Numbered from the stretch's first letter, positions 1-8,233 are shown. The stretch: DNA of 64,000 bases from Burkholderia stagnalis (GCF_902830275.1 NZ_CADESW010000002.1:186001-250000), one strand, 5' to 3'. Notes: generated by a model not told the origin, from the letters alone. Translations and numbers: made by a program.

Positions 1-2
1 AG

Positions 3-743
3 CTATGCAAAATGATAGACAGAGATTTTAGAGCAACAAGGGACATTCTCTACAGAAACAAGATACCCTTTAAGAGTGGAGTGAGAAATCGAGAGAAAAT
101 GGCAGCTCTTCTTGAAAGATTGAGGGAAATTGATAGTACCCAATACACATCACGAGAACTTTACGAGATATTTGGTGGAAAGGAAACATTGACAAATTTT
201 CGCAGAATTCTCTCAGATCATAAAGTTCCATACAAGAAGATTCAAGGGAAGTATGATGGAAAAAGAACGCGCCAAATCTTGCTACAAAAGCTAAGCGAGC
301 TTGAAACTCAAAATTATTCCATTTCGCAATTAGCCACAATGATTGGCACAACCCGTCAAACACTAGCCCCTCTTGTCGCTGAGCATAACATTCCAACCTA
401 TAAAGACCGTCGCTCAAAAGATGAGATGGCTCCAATATGGGAAAAGCTTCGTTCAGTTGACACTTCTCAATACACCGCAGAAGAGTTGCTTGCTTTGCTT
501 GATAACAATGTTCGCCTCAGTGTTATGTTGAAACACCTTGCCAAAAACGGGATGAAATACAAGAAGAAACAGCGAATAAGCAAGTTCGACAAGCTATTGA
601 AGGTCGATACAAGTCAATACACAGTTCAAGAGTTACAGAGCATGGCTGGCGAAGACTCAAATCAATTGCGCAAATATTTAGCAAAGCACAAACTTTCATA
701 TAAGAAGGTTAAAACAGGATCAGGATCTAAGCCAAAAAACTAA
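3..743 (+). CDS. Tandem HTH-like repeat protein A (5' end outside window)
   Basis: The frame is open to the window edge; the first in-window ATG is at 12, but the protein then begins in the middle of a repeat unit, so the true start is probably upstream. About four and a half units of 50-58 residues follow. Each unit has a pattern like DTSQYT-x-x-EL, a short turn with Gly or Asn, a second helix rich in Leu, and an ending like KIPYKK. This helix-turn-helix-like layout and the Lys/Arg-rich linkers suggest nucleic-acid binding. The next gene, 33 bp downstream, has the same repeats, so the two are likely co-transcribed. I do not recognise the family; function is inferred only from repeat architecture. 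Confidence 0.75.
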   Translation, partial: LCKMIDRDFRATRDILYRNKIPFKSGVRNREKMAALLERLREIDSTQYTSRELYEIFGGKETLTNFRRILSDHKVPYKKIQGKYDGKRTRQILLQKLSELETQNYSISQLATMIGTTRQTLAPLVAEHNIPTYKDRRSKDEMAPIWEKLRSVDTSQYTAEELLALLDNNVRLSVMLKHLAKNGMKYKKKQRISKFDKLLKVDTSQYTVQELQSMAGEDSNQLRKYLAKHKLSYKKVKTGSGSKPKN

Positions 744-776
744 CAAGCAATCAAACAACAACTACAAGGAGACAGA

Positions 777-1946
777 ATGAAGGTACAGCCAACAACAATT
801 TTAAAAGTGAGACAAGCAATCGGAGAACTAAAAGCCAACGGAAGAAAAGCAAGCACAAGCTCAGTTGCCGCGCACCTTGGGCTTTCCGGTCCACGTGTCT
901 ACCAAGTATTACATAAAAGAGGTGAACTATCCTCTCTCGACAGCTTTACTAGCAAAAGAGATTTTGAGCGAATAGCGCAAGAATTAAAAACACATCACAC
1001 TAAGAATTTGATTTTACAGGAAATTAAATGCCTACCCATTGATGGGCTATCCAGATTAAGCAACGTGCAACTGAGCACAATGCTAACCAATTACAAGATA
1101 CCTCATTCAAGAAATTTGTTAGGAAGAGTCCGTCTGATAGAAAACACTGAACTATACACTCCAAGCGAGTTATTCGGCATGGTTGAGGCGAATATCAAAT
1201 TTGATTCGTTTAAGCAGCTTTTATATGCAAACAAGATCCCATTCAAAAAGGTCAGAAAAACATACGCAAGAAGGGTAAATAAAACACAAGCCACCCTTAA
1301 CCACCTTAGGTCCATTGATACAAGGAAAATGAGCATTAAGGACATATGGAGATTGGATGTGATGAAAAACTATCAATCTTACGAGACAGTCCGACAGCTT
1401 CTTAGGAGCAACAATATACCTTATGGAAGAAAGCTGGCCTTCGCTGATGAGGTAAAGAATAAATTGAATGATCTCGATACTGCATCAATGACATTCAAAG
1501 AAATACATGAGCTTGTTGGCGGCCCTGAAGCGAGACTGAGGATTGTTATTCAATCCAACAAAATACCCTACAGGAAGCTCAAGCGAAAGGAAATTAAATT
1601 CAAGTCAAAATACTCTCGCTTATACTCTAAACTCGACAATATTGATACCTCACAATACACCGTTGAAGAGCTGAGACATATGCTTGGATTTTCTGTTCCG
1701 GTTTCATCCCTATATGCAAGACTTAAGAGTCGAGGTCAGGCATACAAGAAGAACATGTCTATTGCTGAAAAATTGTCTTCATTAGATACATCGAAACACA
1801 CAATAAAAGAACTTGGGGAGATAGTGGGCATACATTGTTATCAAACAATGTATTATGCGGTCAGAACAGCGGGCTTTCCATACAAGAGATCGACAAAGTA
1901 TAGAGACAGAAAGAATGCTATTTTTGAGGGCAGCATTAAATTCTAA
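777..1946 (+). CDS. Tandem HTH-like repeat protein B
   Basis: 389 residues. The start follows a good ribosome site (AAGGAGACAGA). The N-terminal 60 residues contain a more classical HTH (around STSSVAAHLGLSGPRVYQVL). Six units of the same kind as in the preceding gene follow, with signatures DTxxxT..EL and IPYKK/IPFKK/IPYRK near their ends. The protein is basic overall, with no membrane segment or enzyme motif. The pair may be modular DNA- or RNA-binding proteins, perhaps regulators of the element. That is an inference: no family was recognised. A rho-independent terminator follows at 1996. Confidence 0.8.
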   Translation: MKVQPTTILKVRQAIGELKANGRKASTSSVAAHLGLSGPRVYQVLHKRGELSSLDSFTSKRDFERIAQELKTHHTKNLILQEIKCLPIDGLSRLSNVQLSTMLTNYKIPHSRNLLGRVRLIENTELYTPSELFGMVEANIKFDSFKQLLYANKIPFKKVRKTYARRVNKTQATLNHLRSIDTRKMSIKDIWRLDVMKNYQSYETVRQLLRSNNIPYGRKLAFADEVKNKLNDLDTASMTFKEIHELVGGPEARLRIVIQSNKIPYRKLKRKEIKFKSKYSRLYSKLDNIDTSQYTVEELRHMLGFSVPVSSLYARLKSRGQAYKKNMSIAEKLSSLDTSKHTIKELGEIVGIHCYQTMYYAVRTAGFPYKRSTKYRDRKNAIFEGSIKF

Positions 1947-1995
1947 AACCCAACCCCGTTGTCTTCATGGGAATGTTTATCGGATTAAATAAAAG

Positions 1996-2018
1996 CAACC
2001 CATTGAGGTTGTTTTTTT
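1996..2018 (+). terminator. Rho-independent terminator
   Basis: Stem CAACC/GGTTG with a six-base loop, followed by seven T. It closes the repeat-protein operon. Confidence 0.7.
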
Positions 2019-2070
2019 GTTGTCTATCTTGTTATTCGCCGTCGATAGATCTGGGCACACGACTAAATTT

Positions 2071-2086
2071 GGACTATAATTAGTCC
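2071..2086 (+). promoter_or_regulatory. Operator overlapping -10 of the toxin-antitoxin operon
   Basis: Perfect inverted repeat GGACTA-TAAT-TAGTCC; its centre forms a TATAAT -10 box at 2075-2080. Placing a palindrome on the -10 box is typical of antitoxin autoregulation. A clear -35 box is not visible. Confidence 0.6.
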
Positions 2087-2111
2087 TGTAGTCACCAACC
2101 AGGACGGCACC

Positions 2112-2258
2112 ATGAACGACACCCCGAAGCTGATTCCCTCTGACACCTGGCAGACCCAAGCCCGAGGCGACAACGACAGCGAGTACCAGATCTACAAGAC
2201 GAATGCCGAAAGCCTTGGCTGGACGGTCAAGACTTACGAAGAATGGCTCAACAGCTAA
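2112..2258 (+). CDS. Small protein (48 aa) leading the toxin-antitoxin operon
   Basis: ATG at 2112 with a weak AGGAC ribosome site, 25 bp after the palindromic operator, and ending 15 bp before the antitoxin start. The product is hydrophilic, with several Trp and Tyr (ending near EEWLNS), and has no motif I recognise. Position and base composition match the downstream antitoxin and toxin genes (GC higher than most of the element), so it is probably the first gene of that operon. Confidence 0.6.
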   Translation: MNDTPKLIPSDTWQTQARGDNDSEYQIYKTNAESLGWTVKTYEEWLNS

Positions 2259-2273
2259 CGAGGAACGGACGAC

Positions 2274-2546
2274 ATGAAACTCTCTGAACAGATCAAGCCC
2301 ATCTCTTACTTGAAGTCGCACACGGCCGAAATCGTGAAGGACTTCGCAGAGAACCGTAACCCGCTGATCATTACCCAGAACGGGGAAGCCAAGATGGTAG
2401 TGATGGACATTGCTACCTACGAAGAGACACAAGAGACTATGGCTCTCTTGAAGCTCTTGGCACTCGGCAACAAGCAGATCGAGGAAGGAAAGTTCGTGAC
2501 CGCCGAAGCCTTCTTTGCTGAGATGGACAAGGAAGGTGAGGAATGA
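2274..2546 (+). CDS. Type II antitoxin, Phd/YefM-like
   Basis: 90 residues. The N-terminus (KPISYLKSHTAEIVKDF, then PLIITQNGEAKMVVMD) has the layout of Phd/YefM antitoxins: a DNA-binding beta-alpha fold followed by an acidic tail that wraps the toxin. The stop overlaps the next start (ATGA), as expected for a toxin-antitoxin pair. It probably represses its own operon through the palindrome at 2071-2086. The role would be stabilising the element by post-segregational killing. That is family knowledge plus context, not shown directly. Confidence 0.85.
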   Translation: MKLSEQIKPISYLKSHTAEIVKDFAENRNPLIITQNGEAKMVVMDIATYEETQETMALLKLLALGNKQIEEGKFVTAEAFFAEMDKEGEE

Positions 2547-2872
2547 CCCGCCCCGTCTTTGTCCTGAGTGCCGCCAAGGAGGACTATCGGGAGATCCGAG
2601 CTTATGTGAGGAAGAACTTCGGCAACTTGGTTTGGCAAGAGGTTGATGCGGAATACAAGAAGGTTCTCAGCCAGCTTGGAGACATGCCCGAGGCTGGCTC
2701 TATCCCGCAAGAAATCATGACTCTTGGACTCACCGATTGCCGTCAAAGGCTCGTGCGACAGACCCGAGTGGTGTATCAGATCAAGGACGAAGGCGTCTAT
2801 GTTCACATGTTCCTAGACACCAACCGAGATTTTCAGACCATGCTTTACAAGCGACTCATGAAGCTGGTTTAA
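2543..2872 (+). CDS. Type II toxin, RelE/ParE superfamily
   Basis: 109 residues. Features of the RelE/ParE fold are visible: an N-terminal strand followed by helix-rich A-KEDYREIRAYVRKNFG, and a C-terminal strand pair around RQTRVVYQIKDEGVYVHMFLDTNRDFQTML. ATGA overlap with the antitoxin gene gives translational coupling. The toxin would act on translation (RelE-like) or gyrase (ParE-like); the sequence alone does not decide. A strong terminator follows directly. Confidence 0.85.
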   Translation: MTRPVFVLSAAKEDYREIRAYVRKNFGNLVWQEVDAEYKKVLSQLGDMPEAGSIPQEIMTLGLTDCRQRLVRQTRVVYQIKDEGVYVHMFLDTNRDFQTMLYKRLMKLV

Positions 2873-2877
2873 CAAAA

Positions 2878-2898
2878 AGCCCCGCGAGGGGCTTTTTT
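2878..2898 (+). terminator. Rho-independent terminator after toxin gene
   Basis: Stem AGCCCC/GGGGCT with loop GCGA and a T run. Confidence 0.85.
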
Positions 2899-2954
2899 CA
2901 TGGGTTCTAGCCTCTCCGGCAGTAAAGTAGACCACCATACCACCGACAACAAAA

Positions 2955-2974
2955 AAGCCCCATAGAGAGGCTTT
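2955..2974 (-). terminator. Terminator of the effector cassette
   Basis: Stem AAGCC/GGCTT with the U run on the minus strand (A run 2951-2956). It closes the leftward cassette 5777-2987. Confidence 0.6.
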
Positions 2975-2986
2975 TCGTGCGTTTTA

Positions 2987-3637
2987 TCAGTGAAGACTCT
3001 TATCATGGTACAGGGTTTCACTACCAACAATCCACGACTCTTTAACTGAATCGTAGGCGCCCCACAAATCTTTGCCCGTTTCTGTCCTACCTACATTAAT
3101 TTTGGCGATTGCTTCTTTTGCCACTCGTGATGCTTCGGCTTCGCTCATGTCGTCCACAAGAGCAAGGCTTTTATCAAACTCACTTGACCCGATAGAAGCC
3201 CATTCCTCATTCATGAAGTCAAATGCCCATTGATTGAATGAGAAGGTGATTTTCTTTTCCTTTTTTGGAATATCAAAAGGCAACGGAACATAGCGAACAC
3301 GAGGCGCACCCGTGGCAACGAGCATGGAATTCTCGTCAGCCATAGAGAAACCAAAAGCTAACTGACAATAAAGCTTGCCATCAATGCCGTGAGCATGTTC
3401 CAGCAAGTCAAAATCGGATAATGAAATGATTTTCCAATTGGCAGAATCATCCTTGCTATGATACTTGTTTCTCATGTGAGCATAGACTTCAGCATGAACA
3501 CGAGACACAAACAAGACTGGTCCCTGTATCTTAGGTTCATGTGAACCAGTCCAAGCAGGCTCAACAAACACTCCCGATTTGTAGAACCGTTTTCTCACAA
3601 CAAGCCAAAGCGACAGTGGGGAAATATATTCAGTCAT
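2987..3637 (-). CDS. Last gene of PAAR cassette, probable immunity or accessory protein
   Basis: 216 residues, soluble, with no signal peptide or clear membrane segment. The start at 3637 overlaps the preceding stop by 8 bp, so it is translationally coupled to the gene before it. The order is PAAR protein, effector, then two coupled unknown genes; in such cassettes the genes after the effector usually encode immunity proteins. It shares no obvious repeat with its neighbour. Function is inferred from position only. Confidence 0.65.
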   Translation of the reverse strand: MTEYISPLSLWLVVRKRFYKSGVFVEPAWTGSHEPKIQGPVLFVSRVHAEVYAHMRNKYHSKDDSANWKIISLSDFDLLEHAHGIDGKLYCQLAFGFSMADENSMLVATGAPRVRYVPLPFDIPKKEKKITFSFNQWAFDFMNEEWASIGSSEFDKSLALVDDMSEAEASRVAKEAIAKINVGRTETGKDLWGAYDSVKESWIVGSETLYHDKSLH

Positions 3638-4319
3638 CTTCCATTCCAGATTGCTTCAAATACAAAAACTTTGACTTCGGATCTGCGAACCGTATTTTGA
3701 ATACCCAGCTATCCCAATCCTCATCTGAAATGTAAGACTTCGTTTTTTCCCGCCAATCCTCAATGAACTTGTCTTGCTCTTCCAGACTTAGGCTCACCCA
3801 ATATGGCGACCACACATAGACAGACCAATGCTCTTCATTTCCTTGATTGTATGGATAAGGCCCAAGGTCATACCAAACAACCCAAGGTGGAGGCGGACCA
3901 TACTTTGCTTTAGCCAGCGACTTGATAAGCTCAATGTCATTGGTGAGAAGACGGATATTCCTTCCACCAAACTCATCATCATGAGCAACAAGGGTATGCC
4001 TACCGCCTTGCTCGTAATGATTACGGGAAATTTCCTTTTTCCCCGCCTTGATTAAATTCAAGCACAGCGGGAAGGAGTTAATCTCCACATTTACAGTAAC
4101 GAGGAAAGCTTCAATCCCAAGGCTTCCCAAGTTCTCAGTTCTTGGATAGTCAGAATTGAAATCTTCCATTGGATTTGAAAACATGCCCTTCAGCATTTCC
4201 AGAGGAACACCAAAAACATGCTGAAGAGCATTGAGGCGACCAGTCTCAACTTTCTTCGACAAGACCTTTTCTTGCCTTTTTATCGAGAATTCTTCAATAG
4301 CACGAGACAGGGAGAACAT
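3630..4319 (-). CDS. Unknown protein downstream of membrane-active effector, candidate immunity protein
   Basis: 229 residues with the start placed at 4319. There the sequence TTGAGGAAGCT gives a ribosome site that overlaps the effector stop; an in-frame ATG further upstream would overlap the effector by 55 bp. The protein is soluble-looking and rich in Trp, Tyr and Pro in its second half (PPPPWVVWYDLGPYPYN). No family recognised. Its position right after a glycine-zipper effector suggests an immunity role. Such partners of pore-forming effectors are often membrane proteins and this one is not, so the assignment is tentative. Confidence 0.65.
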   Translation of the reverse strand: MFSLSRAIEEFSIKRQEKVLSKKVETGRLNALQHVFGVPLEMLKGMFSNPMEDFNSDYPRTENLGSLGIEAFLVTVNVEINSFPLCLNLIKAGKKEISRNHYEQGGRHTLVAHDDEFGGRNIRLLTNDIELIKSLAKAKYGPPPPWVVWYDLGPYPYNQGNEEHWSVYVWSPYWVSLSLEEQDKFIEDWREKTKSYISDEDWDSWVFKIRFADPKSKFLYLKQSGMEDD

Positions 4320-4326
4320 AGCTTCC

Positions 4327-5229
4327 TCAATTATTCGGAATCTGGTCAGCAACGGCACTGCCGCCCATGTAACCAATGGCACCGAACACTATGCCACCAA
4401 TCAGACCCGTAATGATCGTGCCTGGTCCCGTTTCGATACCCACGAGAGCGCCGGCCGCAGCTCCCATCTTCGCACCAGCCACGGCACCACCCCAGCCGCC
4501 GATCTGCCTCACAACCTCTTTCTCAATGGGGCGAACGCTCTTAGTCTTGAATGACTGGTCAGTGGCAACACCAAGATCGTAAGCCGTGAAGCCTATGCCA
4601 ATCACTTGCACCACCCGAGCATATTTCACAATGCCAAGAGACACCTTCAAGCCTGTTTGACTGAAGACACCAGAAGGAGGTACACGAGGACGAGGCTGAA
4701 CAAGAATCTCCTTGTCAATATTCAGAACCTTTTGCTTGATATGCTCAGCCTCCCGCCTTCCCTTGGAATTCAAGTTGACCTTGTATTCATCAATAGCACG
4801 AGCAATTTCTTCAGTGGTAACGAGCTTCGCACCAGCTCTCTTTGCCTTGGCGATATCAACATAAACCGTCTTGCCATTCATGCGAAGTGTGCCATCAGGA
4901 TAAGTGCCGCTTGTGGATGCATAAGAGGTTATCTTCTCAAACTCCAATACATGCTCAGCAACGCTTACTTTTGACTCAGGACCACCCCTAGACCACAAGC
5001 CATACTCTTCAGGATAGACCTCACGAAGATTGCCTATTGGCGACAGGTTCAGCTTGAGCAGATAGGGATCTTCAATAGAGCTATAAACACGGCGAACAAG
5101 AAAGCCGTCTTTTCCAGGTTCATCAACAACGACAAAAATGAACATGCGAGCGGGCATGAGATGCCCAAGCACATCATATTGAGAACCCTTCTTGTCGTTC
5201 GTCGGAGTGTTGTAGGTAAAAGTGCTCAT
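4327..5229 (-). CDS. Probable type VI secretion cargo effector with C-terminal glycine-zipper membrane domain
   Basis: 300 residues. The start codon overlaps the PAAR stop (ATGA at 5229-5226), so the two products are made together. The N-terminal ~200 residues are hydrophilic and unrecognised. The last ~110 have a hydrophobic stretch (VSLGIVKYARVVQVIGIGFTA) and then a long Gly/Ala-rich segment (GGAVAGAKMGAAAGALVG, later TIITGLIGGIVFGAIGYMGG) ending at DQIPNN. Gly-zipper C-termini of this kind occur in membrane-inserting polymorphic toxins. I infer a pore-forming or membrane-disrupting effector delivered on a PAAR tip; the toxin class is not proven. Confidence 0.7.
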   Translation of the reverse strand: MSTFTYNTPTNDKKGSQYDVLGHLMPARMFIFVVVDEPGKDGFLVRRVYSSIEDPYLLKLNLSPIGNLREVYPEEYGLWSRGGPESKVSVAEHVLEFEKITSYASTSGTYPDGTLRMNGKTVYVDIAKAKRAGAKLVTTEEIARAIDEYKVNLNSKGRREAEHIKQKVLNIDKEILVQPRPRVPPSGVFSQTGLKVSLGIVKYARVVQVIGIGFTAYDLGVATDQSFKTKSVRPIEKEVVRQIGGWGGAVAGAKMGAAAGALVGIETGPGTIITGLIGGIVFGAIGYMGGSAVADQIPNN

Positions 5230-5777
5230 GCGTTCCACCGCTCCACAGCTTTGTAGCCGATAGCAATATCCAAGTTCTCAACATTGGCCGTATAGACCCG
5301 AGGGCAATAACCTTCGGAATCCGTAACACCCTTGTGAACGGCACCGCTCTTCGTCTTGATATGGAATGGAACACCAGACAGAGGGCGACCAGCACCGTCG
5401 AGAACTCTCACCCTTTCGTCAAAGTCGCCAACCGGCTCCTTCCTCAACGGAGTGCCATTGGAGGCAAAGCCCATGTCCGCCAGGTGATGAGATTCAAAGC
5501 TCTGAAACATGGTGTTTTGCGAGGCGATCATGACGGGAGGCGGATAGCACTTACAAACACACAGATCGCCCTCTAGAGCCGATTCCTTGCCCATCATGCT
5601 GTCAGGCCACCGTGGGCCCTTTGGGACGATTCGGCCCGTGCTTCCGCAAGCTGGACACACCACCTGAGCTCCAATGAAGGTCAGCTCAGTTCCATGATGG
5701 GTGCAAGACGGTATCCCCTCTATCACCGTCCCACCAGCCGAAGACTTGTCGCCAACCTTGAGATAGTTCCGGTGCAT
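5226..5777 (-). CDS. PAAR-domain protein with C-terminal Ig/transthyretin-like extension
   Basis: 183 residues. The N-terminal ~95 have PAAR-type layout: a start like LKVGDKSSAGGTVIEG, a His pair (CTHHG), repeated GD/VxCPxCG turns with Cys, and a closing GDLCVCKC. PAAR proteins sharpen the VgrG spike of type VI secretion systems and carry effectors. Residues ~118-183 (DERVRVLDGAGRPLSGVPFHI, GVTDSEGYC) resemble a small carboxypeptidase-regulatory or transthyretin-like beta domain, probably the adaptor for the coupled effector. No other T6SS gene is visible here, so it would use the host's apparatus. GC is higher than in the conjugation genes. Confidence 0.8.
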   Translation of the reverse strand: MHRNYLKVGDKSSAGGTVIEGIPSCTHHGTELTFIGAQVVCPACGSTGRIVPKGPRWPDSMMGKESALEGDLCVCKCYPPPVMIASQNTMFQSFESHHLADMGFASNGTPLRKEPVGDFDERVRVLDGAGRPLSGVPFHIKTKSGAVHKGVTDSEGYCPRVYTANVENLDIAIGYKAVERWNA

Positions 5778-5892
5778 ATCACCCTACAGTCAGAATGGAG
5801 AATTCCAACACTTACCACAGGGATGGCACCGGAGCAAGAATTGTTATGACAAATGAGAGACTTCTTAACAATCTGGGCTGACCCAATAAAAA

Positions 5893-5911
5893 AGCCCTCA
5901 CGTGGAGGGCT
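5893..5911 (-). terminator. Terminator of the 67-aa gene
   Basis: Stem AGCCCTC/GAGGGCT with a U run on the minus strand. Confidence 0.75.
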
Positions 5912-5933
5912 ATTTCGCGCATTTCTTGGATTC

Positions 5934-6137
5934 TTATTCTTTCGGGTAGCTTGGATGGTTGCTCTTCACCCAAACCGCTACCGCTTCCTCACAATCCTTG
6001 TTGAACTGAAAGATGGCTTGAATCGGCATGTCCCCCGTTTTGATGTCAGGGAAGTTCCTTGCGACCTCAGCCCAGAATGCTTCTTGTGCTTTTTCAGCAG
6101 CTTCCTCAACTTGCTTCTTGATGTCTTGAAGATTCAT
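5934..6137 (-). CDS. Small hypothetical protein (67 aa)
   Basis: Starts at 6137 behind GGAGAGTAAAA (minus strand). An amphipathic helical N-terminus (LQDIKKQVEEAAEKAQEAFWAEVARNF) is followed by a short C-terminal part with DCEEAVAVWVKSNHP. It has its own terminator at 5893-5911. No function recognised. Confidence 0.65.
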   Translation of the reverse strand: MNLQDIKKQVEEAAEKAQEAFWAEVARNFPDIKTGDMPIQAIFQFNKDCEEAVAVWVKSNHPSYPKE

Positions 6138-6242
6138 TTTTACTCTCCACGGTTTTAATCAATAACTTCATCTTAGCGTACATCTTGACGACTTGATCAA
6201 TTTATTTTTTGCGCTAATCTAAATTTATTTAAGGGAAGCAAC

Positions 6243-6620
6243 ATGAAAAACGGAAGACATGAGAGCAATGGGACAGTTGAATATTACAAAGACGACAAAC
6301 TACATCGCGATGATGGACCTGCGATTATCGACAATGACGGCTACAAGATATGGTATAAGCACGGAGTTATCCATAGATTAAACGGTCCTGCCGTTGAGGG
6401 ACCAGAGGGAGATAAAGCCTACTATGTTAATGGCAAGCTTCACAACGAAAATGGACCAGCTTTGATTAACAAGTTTGGCAAGGAAGAATGGCACATTGAA
6501 GGGATCAGATACACCGAGCAAGAATTCAATGCAAAAACCAAACTTGCCTCTATCAAATGCTTTGGATCGGACACGACTAAGCAGAGAGCTAACCAACAAA
6601 CAAAAAGCATTGACAGATAA
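6243..6620 (+). CDS. MORN-like repeat protein
   Basis: 125 residues. Three tandem units contain the pattern G-x-x-H-R/N-x-x-GPA (HRDDGPA, HRLNGPA, HNENGPA) separated by Tyr/Trp-containing strands such as KIWYKHG and KAYYVNG. This is the toxin-antitoxin-like or MORN-variant repeat seen in many phage and mobile-element proteins of unknown role. A strong terminator follows immediately. Confidence 0.75.
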   Translation: MKNGRHESNGTVEYYKDDKLHRDDGPAIIDNDGYKIWYKHGVIHRLNGPAVEGPEGDKAYYVNGKLHNENGPALINKFGKEEWHIEGIRYTEQEFNAKTKLASIKCFGSDTTKQRANQQTKSIDR

Positions 6621-6623
6621 AAA

Positions 6624-6644
6624 AGCCCCAATTAAGGGGCTTTG
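6624..6644 (+). terminator. Rho-independent terminator
   Basis: Stem AGCCCC/GGGGCT, loop of six A/T bases, short T run. Confidence 0.75.
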
Positions 6645-6661
6645 TTCATTCTTGGAGGGTT

Positions 6662-7150
6662 TCACTTTCGAGGCTTCTTGATGTCTTCCCAGCTCGCCAA
6701 TTCATCATTCAGAAAGACCGTGTTCGGATATTTGGCGAGGATGCTGGCACGAAGCTCGGGGCTATCGGGAGCCGACCACGAACTGTACGACTTGGCGACA
6801 CCATTCTCATCAAGCTCGCCTTCTTCAGCCTTCATGAGCTTTTTTTGGGCTTGTTTCTTGAGCTTCGCAATCGCCAGCTCATAGTTGACCAGATCACCGA
6901 GGAAGCAATCAGCCGTCGCATATTGGAACTGAGGATAGGTTGCCTTGGCATGGGCATACAAAGCTTGCTCATCTTCCCGATTGGCGAAGCGAACATGGAC
7001 GGCAGCACCATCGCCGTAATCAGCAGCTTCACCGAGAACGCGACCATCTTTGAGAATCGTAGCAAGCCAGCCAGAGCCTTCGATTCCGGTTGTCTTCTTG
7101 ATTCCTACGGCACGATAACCCGCCGCAAATTTCTTGATAGCTTCAATCAT
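6662..7150 (-). CDS. Hypothetical protein (162 aa)
   Basis: The start is taken at 7150, behind GGGGTGAATAAG; an upstream in-frame ATG lacks a ribosome site. The protein is soluble, with a mixed alpha/beta pattern, a central segment ADYGDGAAVHVRFANREDE and a Lys-rich helix (AKLKKQAQKKLMKAEEGE). GC is higher than in flanking genes. No function recognised. Confidence 0.6.
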   Translation of the reverse strand: MIEAIKKFAAGYRAVGIKKTTGIEGSGWLATILKDGRVLGEAADYGDGAAVHVRFANREDEQALYAHAKATYPQFQYATADCFLGDLVNYELAIAKLKKQAQKKLMKAEEGELDENGVAKSYSSWSAPDSPELRASILAKYPNTVFLNDELASWEDIKKPRK

Positions 7151-7305
7151 CTTATTCACCCCTTCAAGTAGATAGTGAATAGACTTTAGCGTACATCCAG
7201 CAAAAAGAGTCAACAAGAAACAATAAAAAGAAGGACCAGGCGAATGCCAGGATAAACCTTAAAAAGAACCTGGACGCACGACGATCTTGTTTATATCATC
7301 AAGCC

Positions 7306-7638
7306 ATGTTCAATCACTTGGGGCTTGTTATGTTTGCCATGTTGTTTAGCATTGATGGCGGGAAAGAATACAACGGCTTTTCTAACGGTCAAACGTGGAA
7401 CGGGTGGGCAATGCCTTACTTCACTCTTGAAGTAGCCAAGCAGATTGCGGATGACATGAATGCAGTTACGACAGAAGAAAAGCTTGTTTATGACGAAGCA
7501 AGCGACACCTTCATCTATCAAACCGACTACTATCCAGAGAGCGATTGGGAGCGATTTGAAGCCACGGAGCACGACGGAAAGAAGCTCTATGGAATCGGAG
7601 CCGGCTCTTGGGTATGGGACAGCGAACGGATCGAGTAA
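7306..7638 (+). CDS. Hypothetical protein (110 aa)
   Basis: Soluble, acidic protein rich in Trp, Tyr and Asp with no signal peptide. No ribosome site is obvious at 7306, and the ATG at 7330 is an alternative start. A terminator follows at 7663. No family recognised. Confidence 0.55.
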   Translation: MFNHLGLVMFAMLFSIDGGKEYNGFSNGQTWNGWAMPYFTLEVAKQIADDMNAVTTEEKLVYDEASDTFIYQTDYYPESDWERFEATEHDGKKLYGIGAGSWVWDSERIE

Positions 7639-7662
7639 AGGAACAGATCAGCACGACGAGAA

Positions 7663-7684
7663 AGCCCCCTAGAGGGGCTTTTTT
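7663..7684 (+). terminator. Rho-independent terminator
   Basis: Stem AGCCCC/GGGGCT with a six-T run. Confidence 0.8.
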
Positions 7685-7707
7685 ATTGTCTGGACAAGTC
7701 GTCCCTT

Positions 7708-7773
7708 CATCTTCAAGAAGCATTCGCTTCATTGCGGTCAAGCCGCTGTCAAAGTCTTCCACCCTACGGGCTT
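7708..7773 (+). repeat. Two-hairpin dispersed repeat, copy 1
   Basis: Begins CATCTTCAA. Hairpin 1 is GAAGC-ATTC-GCTTC (7717-7730); hairpin 2 is GCGG-TCAAG-CCGC (7734-7746); the tail is GTCTTCC...CTACGGGC. Five other copies lie on the same strand at 10546, 13553, 16115, 17458 and 30135. This copy lies 69 bp upstream of the class I -35 box at 7842. Confidence 0.75.
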
Positions 7774-7841
7774 CCTTATTTAAGAATTTCAATCCATTTA
7801 CCCCACCAGTCAACCGTCTATCTTAAAGTCAGACATGCAAG

Positions 7842-7869
7842 TTGACTCATTCCTTTTATTTGTTAAATT
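7842..7869 (+). promoter_or_regulatory. Class I promoter 1
   Basis: TTGACT, 16 bp, TAAATT. The box ACCGTCTATCTTAAAG lies upstream at 7813-7828. The spacer (CATTCCTTTTATTTGT) is nearly identical in most other class I promoters. Confidence 0.7.
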
Positions 7870-7904
7870 AAACATACAACAAAAACAAATACAGGAGACC
7901 AACT

Positions 7905-8138
7905 ATGAAGCATGAATTAGTTATAGCAGACAAAATTTGCCACATCGGAACAACAAAAGAAAGCGACATGATTTTAGTAAGCGGAATCAGTGACAATTTC
8001 ATAAAAGTGACCATTCTTGTCCACGCCTCCGACAATGGAGACAAACAACTTTACAGAAACACAGGAAAAGTTGTCCTATACGGAATCAACCAAATTACTC
8101 GCCTTGTGATTGAGGAAGACATAGAAATCCAACAATAA
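7905..8138 (+). CDS. Small beta-rich protein (77 aa), class I operon
   Basis: ATG behind CAGGAGACCAACT. Alternating hydrophobic residues suggest an all-beta fold (LVIADKICHIG, IKVTILVHAS, KVVLYGINQITRLVIEE). It stands alone in its operon and is followed by a TAGCCC/GGGCTA-type hairpin. No family recognised. Confidence 0.65.
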   Translation: MKHELVIADKICHIGTTKESDMILVSGISDNFIKVTILVHASDNGDKQLYRNTGKVVLYGINQITRLVIEEDIEIQQ

Positions 8139-8149
8139 GCACAAGGACT

Positions 8150-8167
8150 AGCCCACCTCAACGGGCT
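8150..8167 (+). repeat. Intercistronic hairpin 1
   Basis: AGCCC, loop ACCTCAAC, GGGCT. First of eight related hairpins placed just after genes of the small-gene array. Confidence 0.7.
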
Positions 8168-8233
8168 TTCATCCCTCCTTTTATCATTTAATTTGCCGAC
8201 TGTCTAATATCGATACCCAATATCATTCCATAC

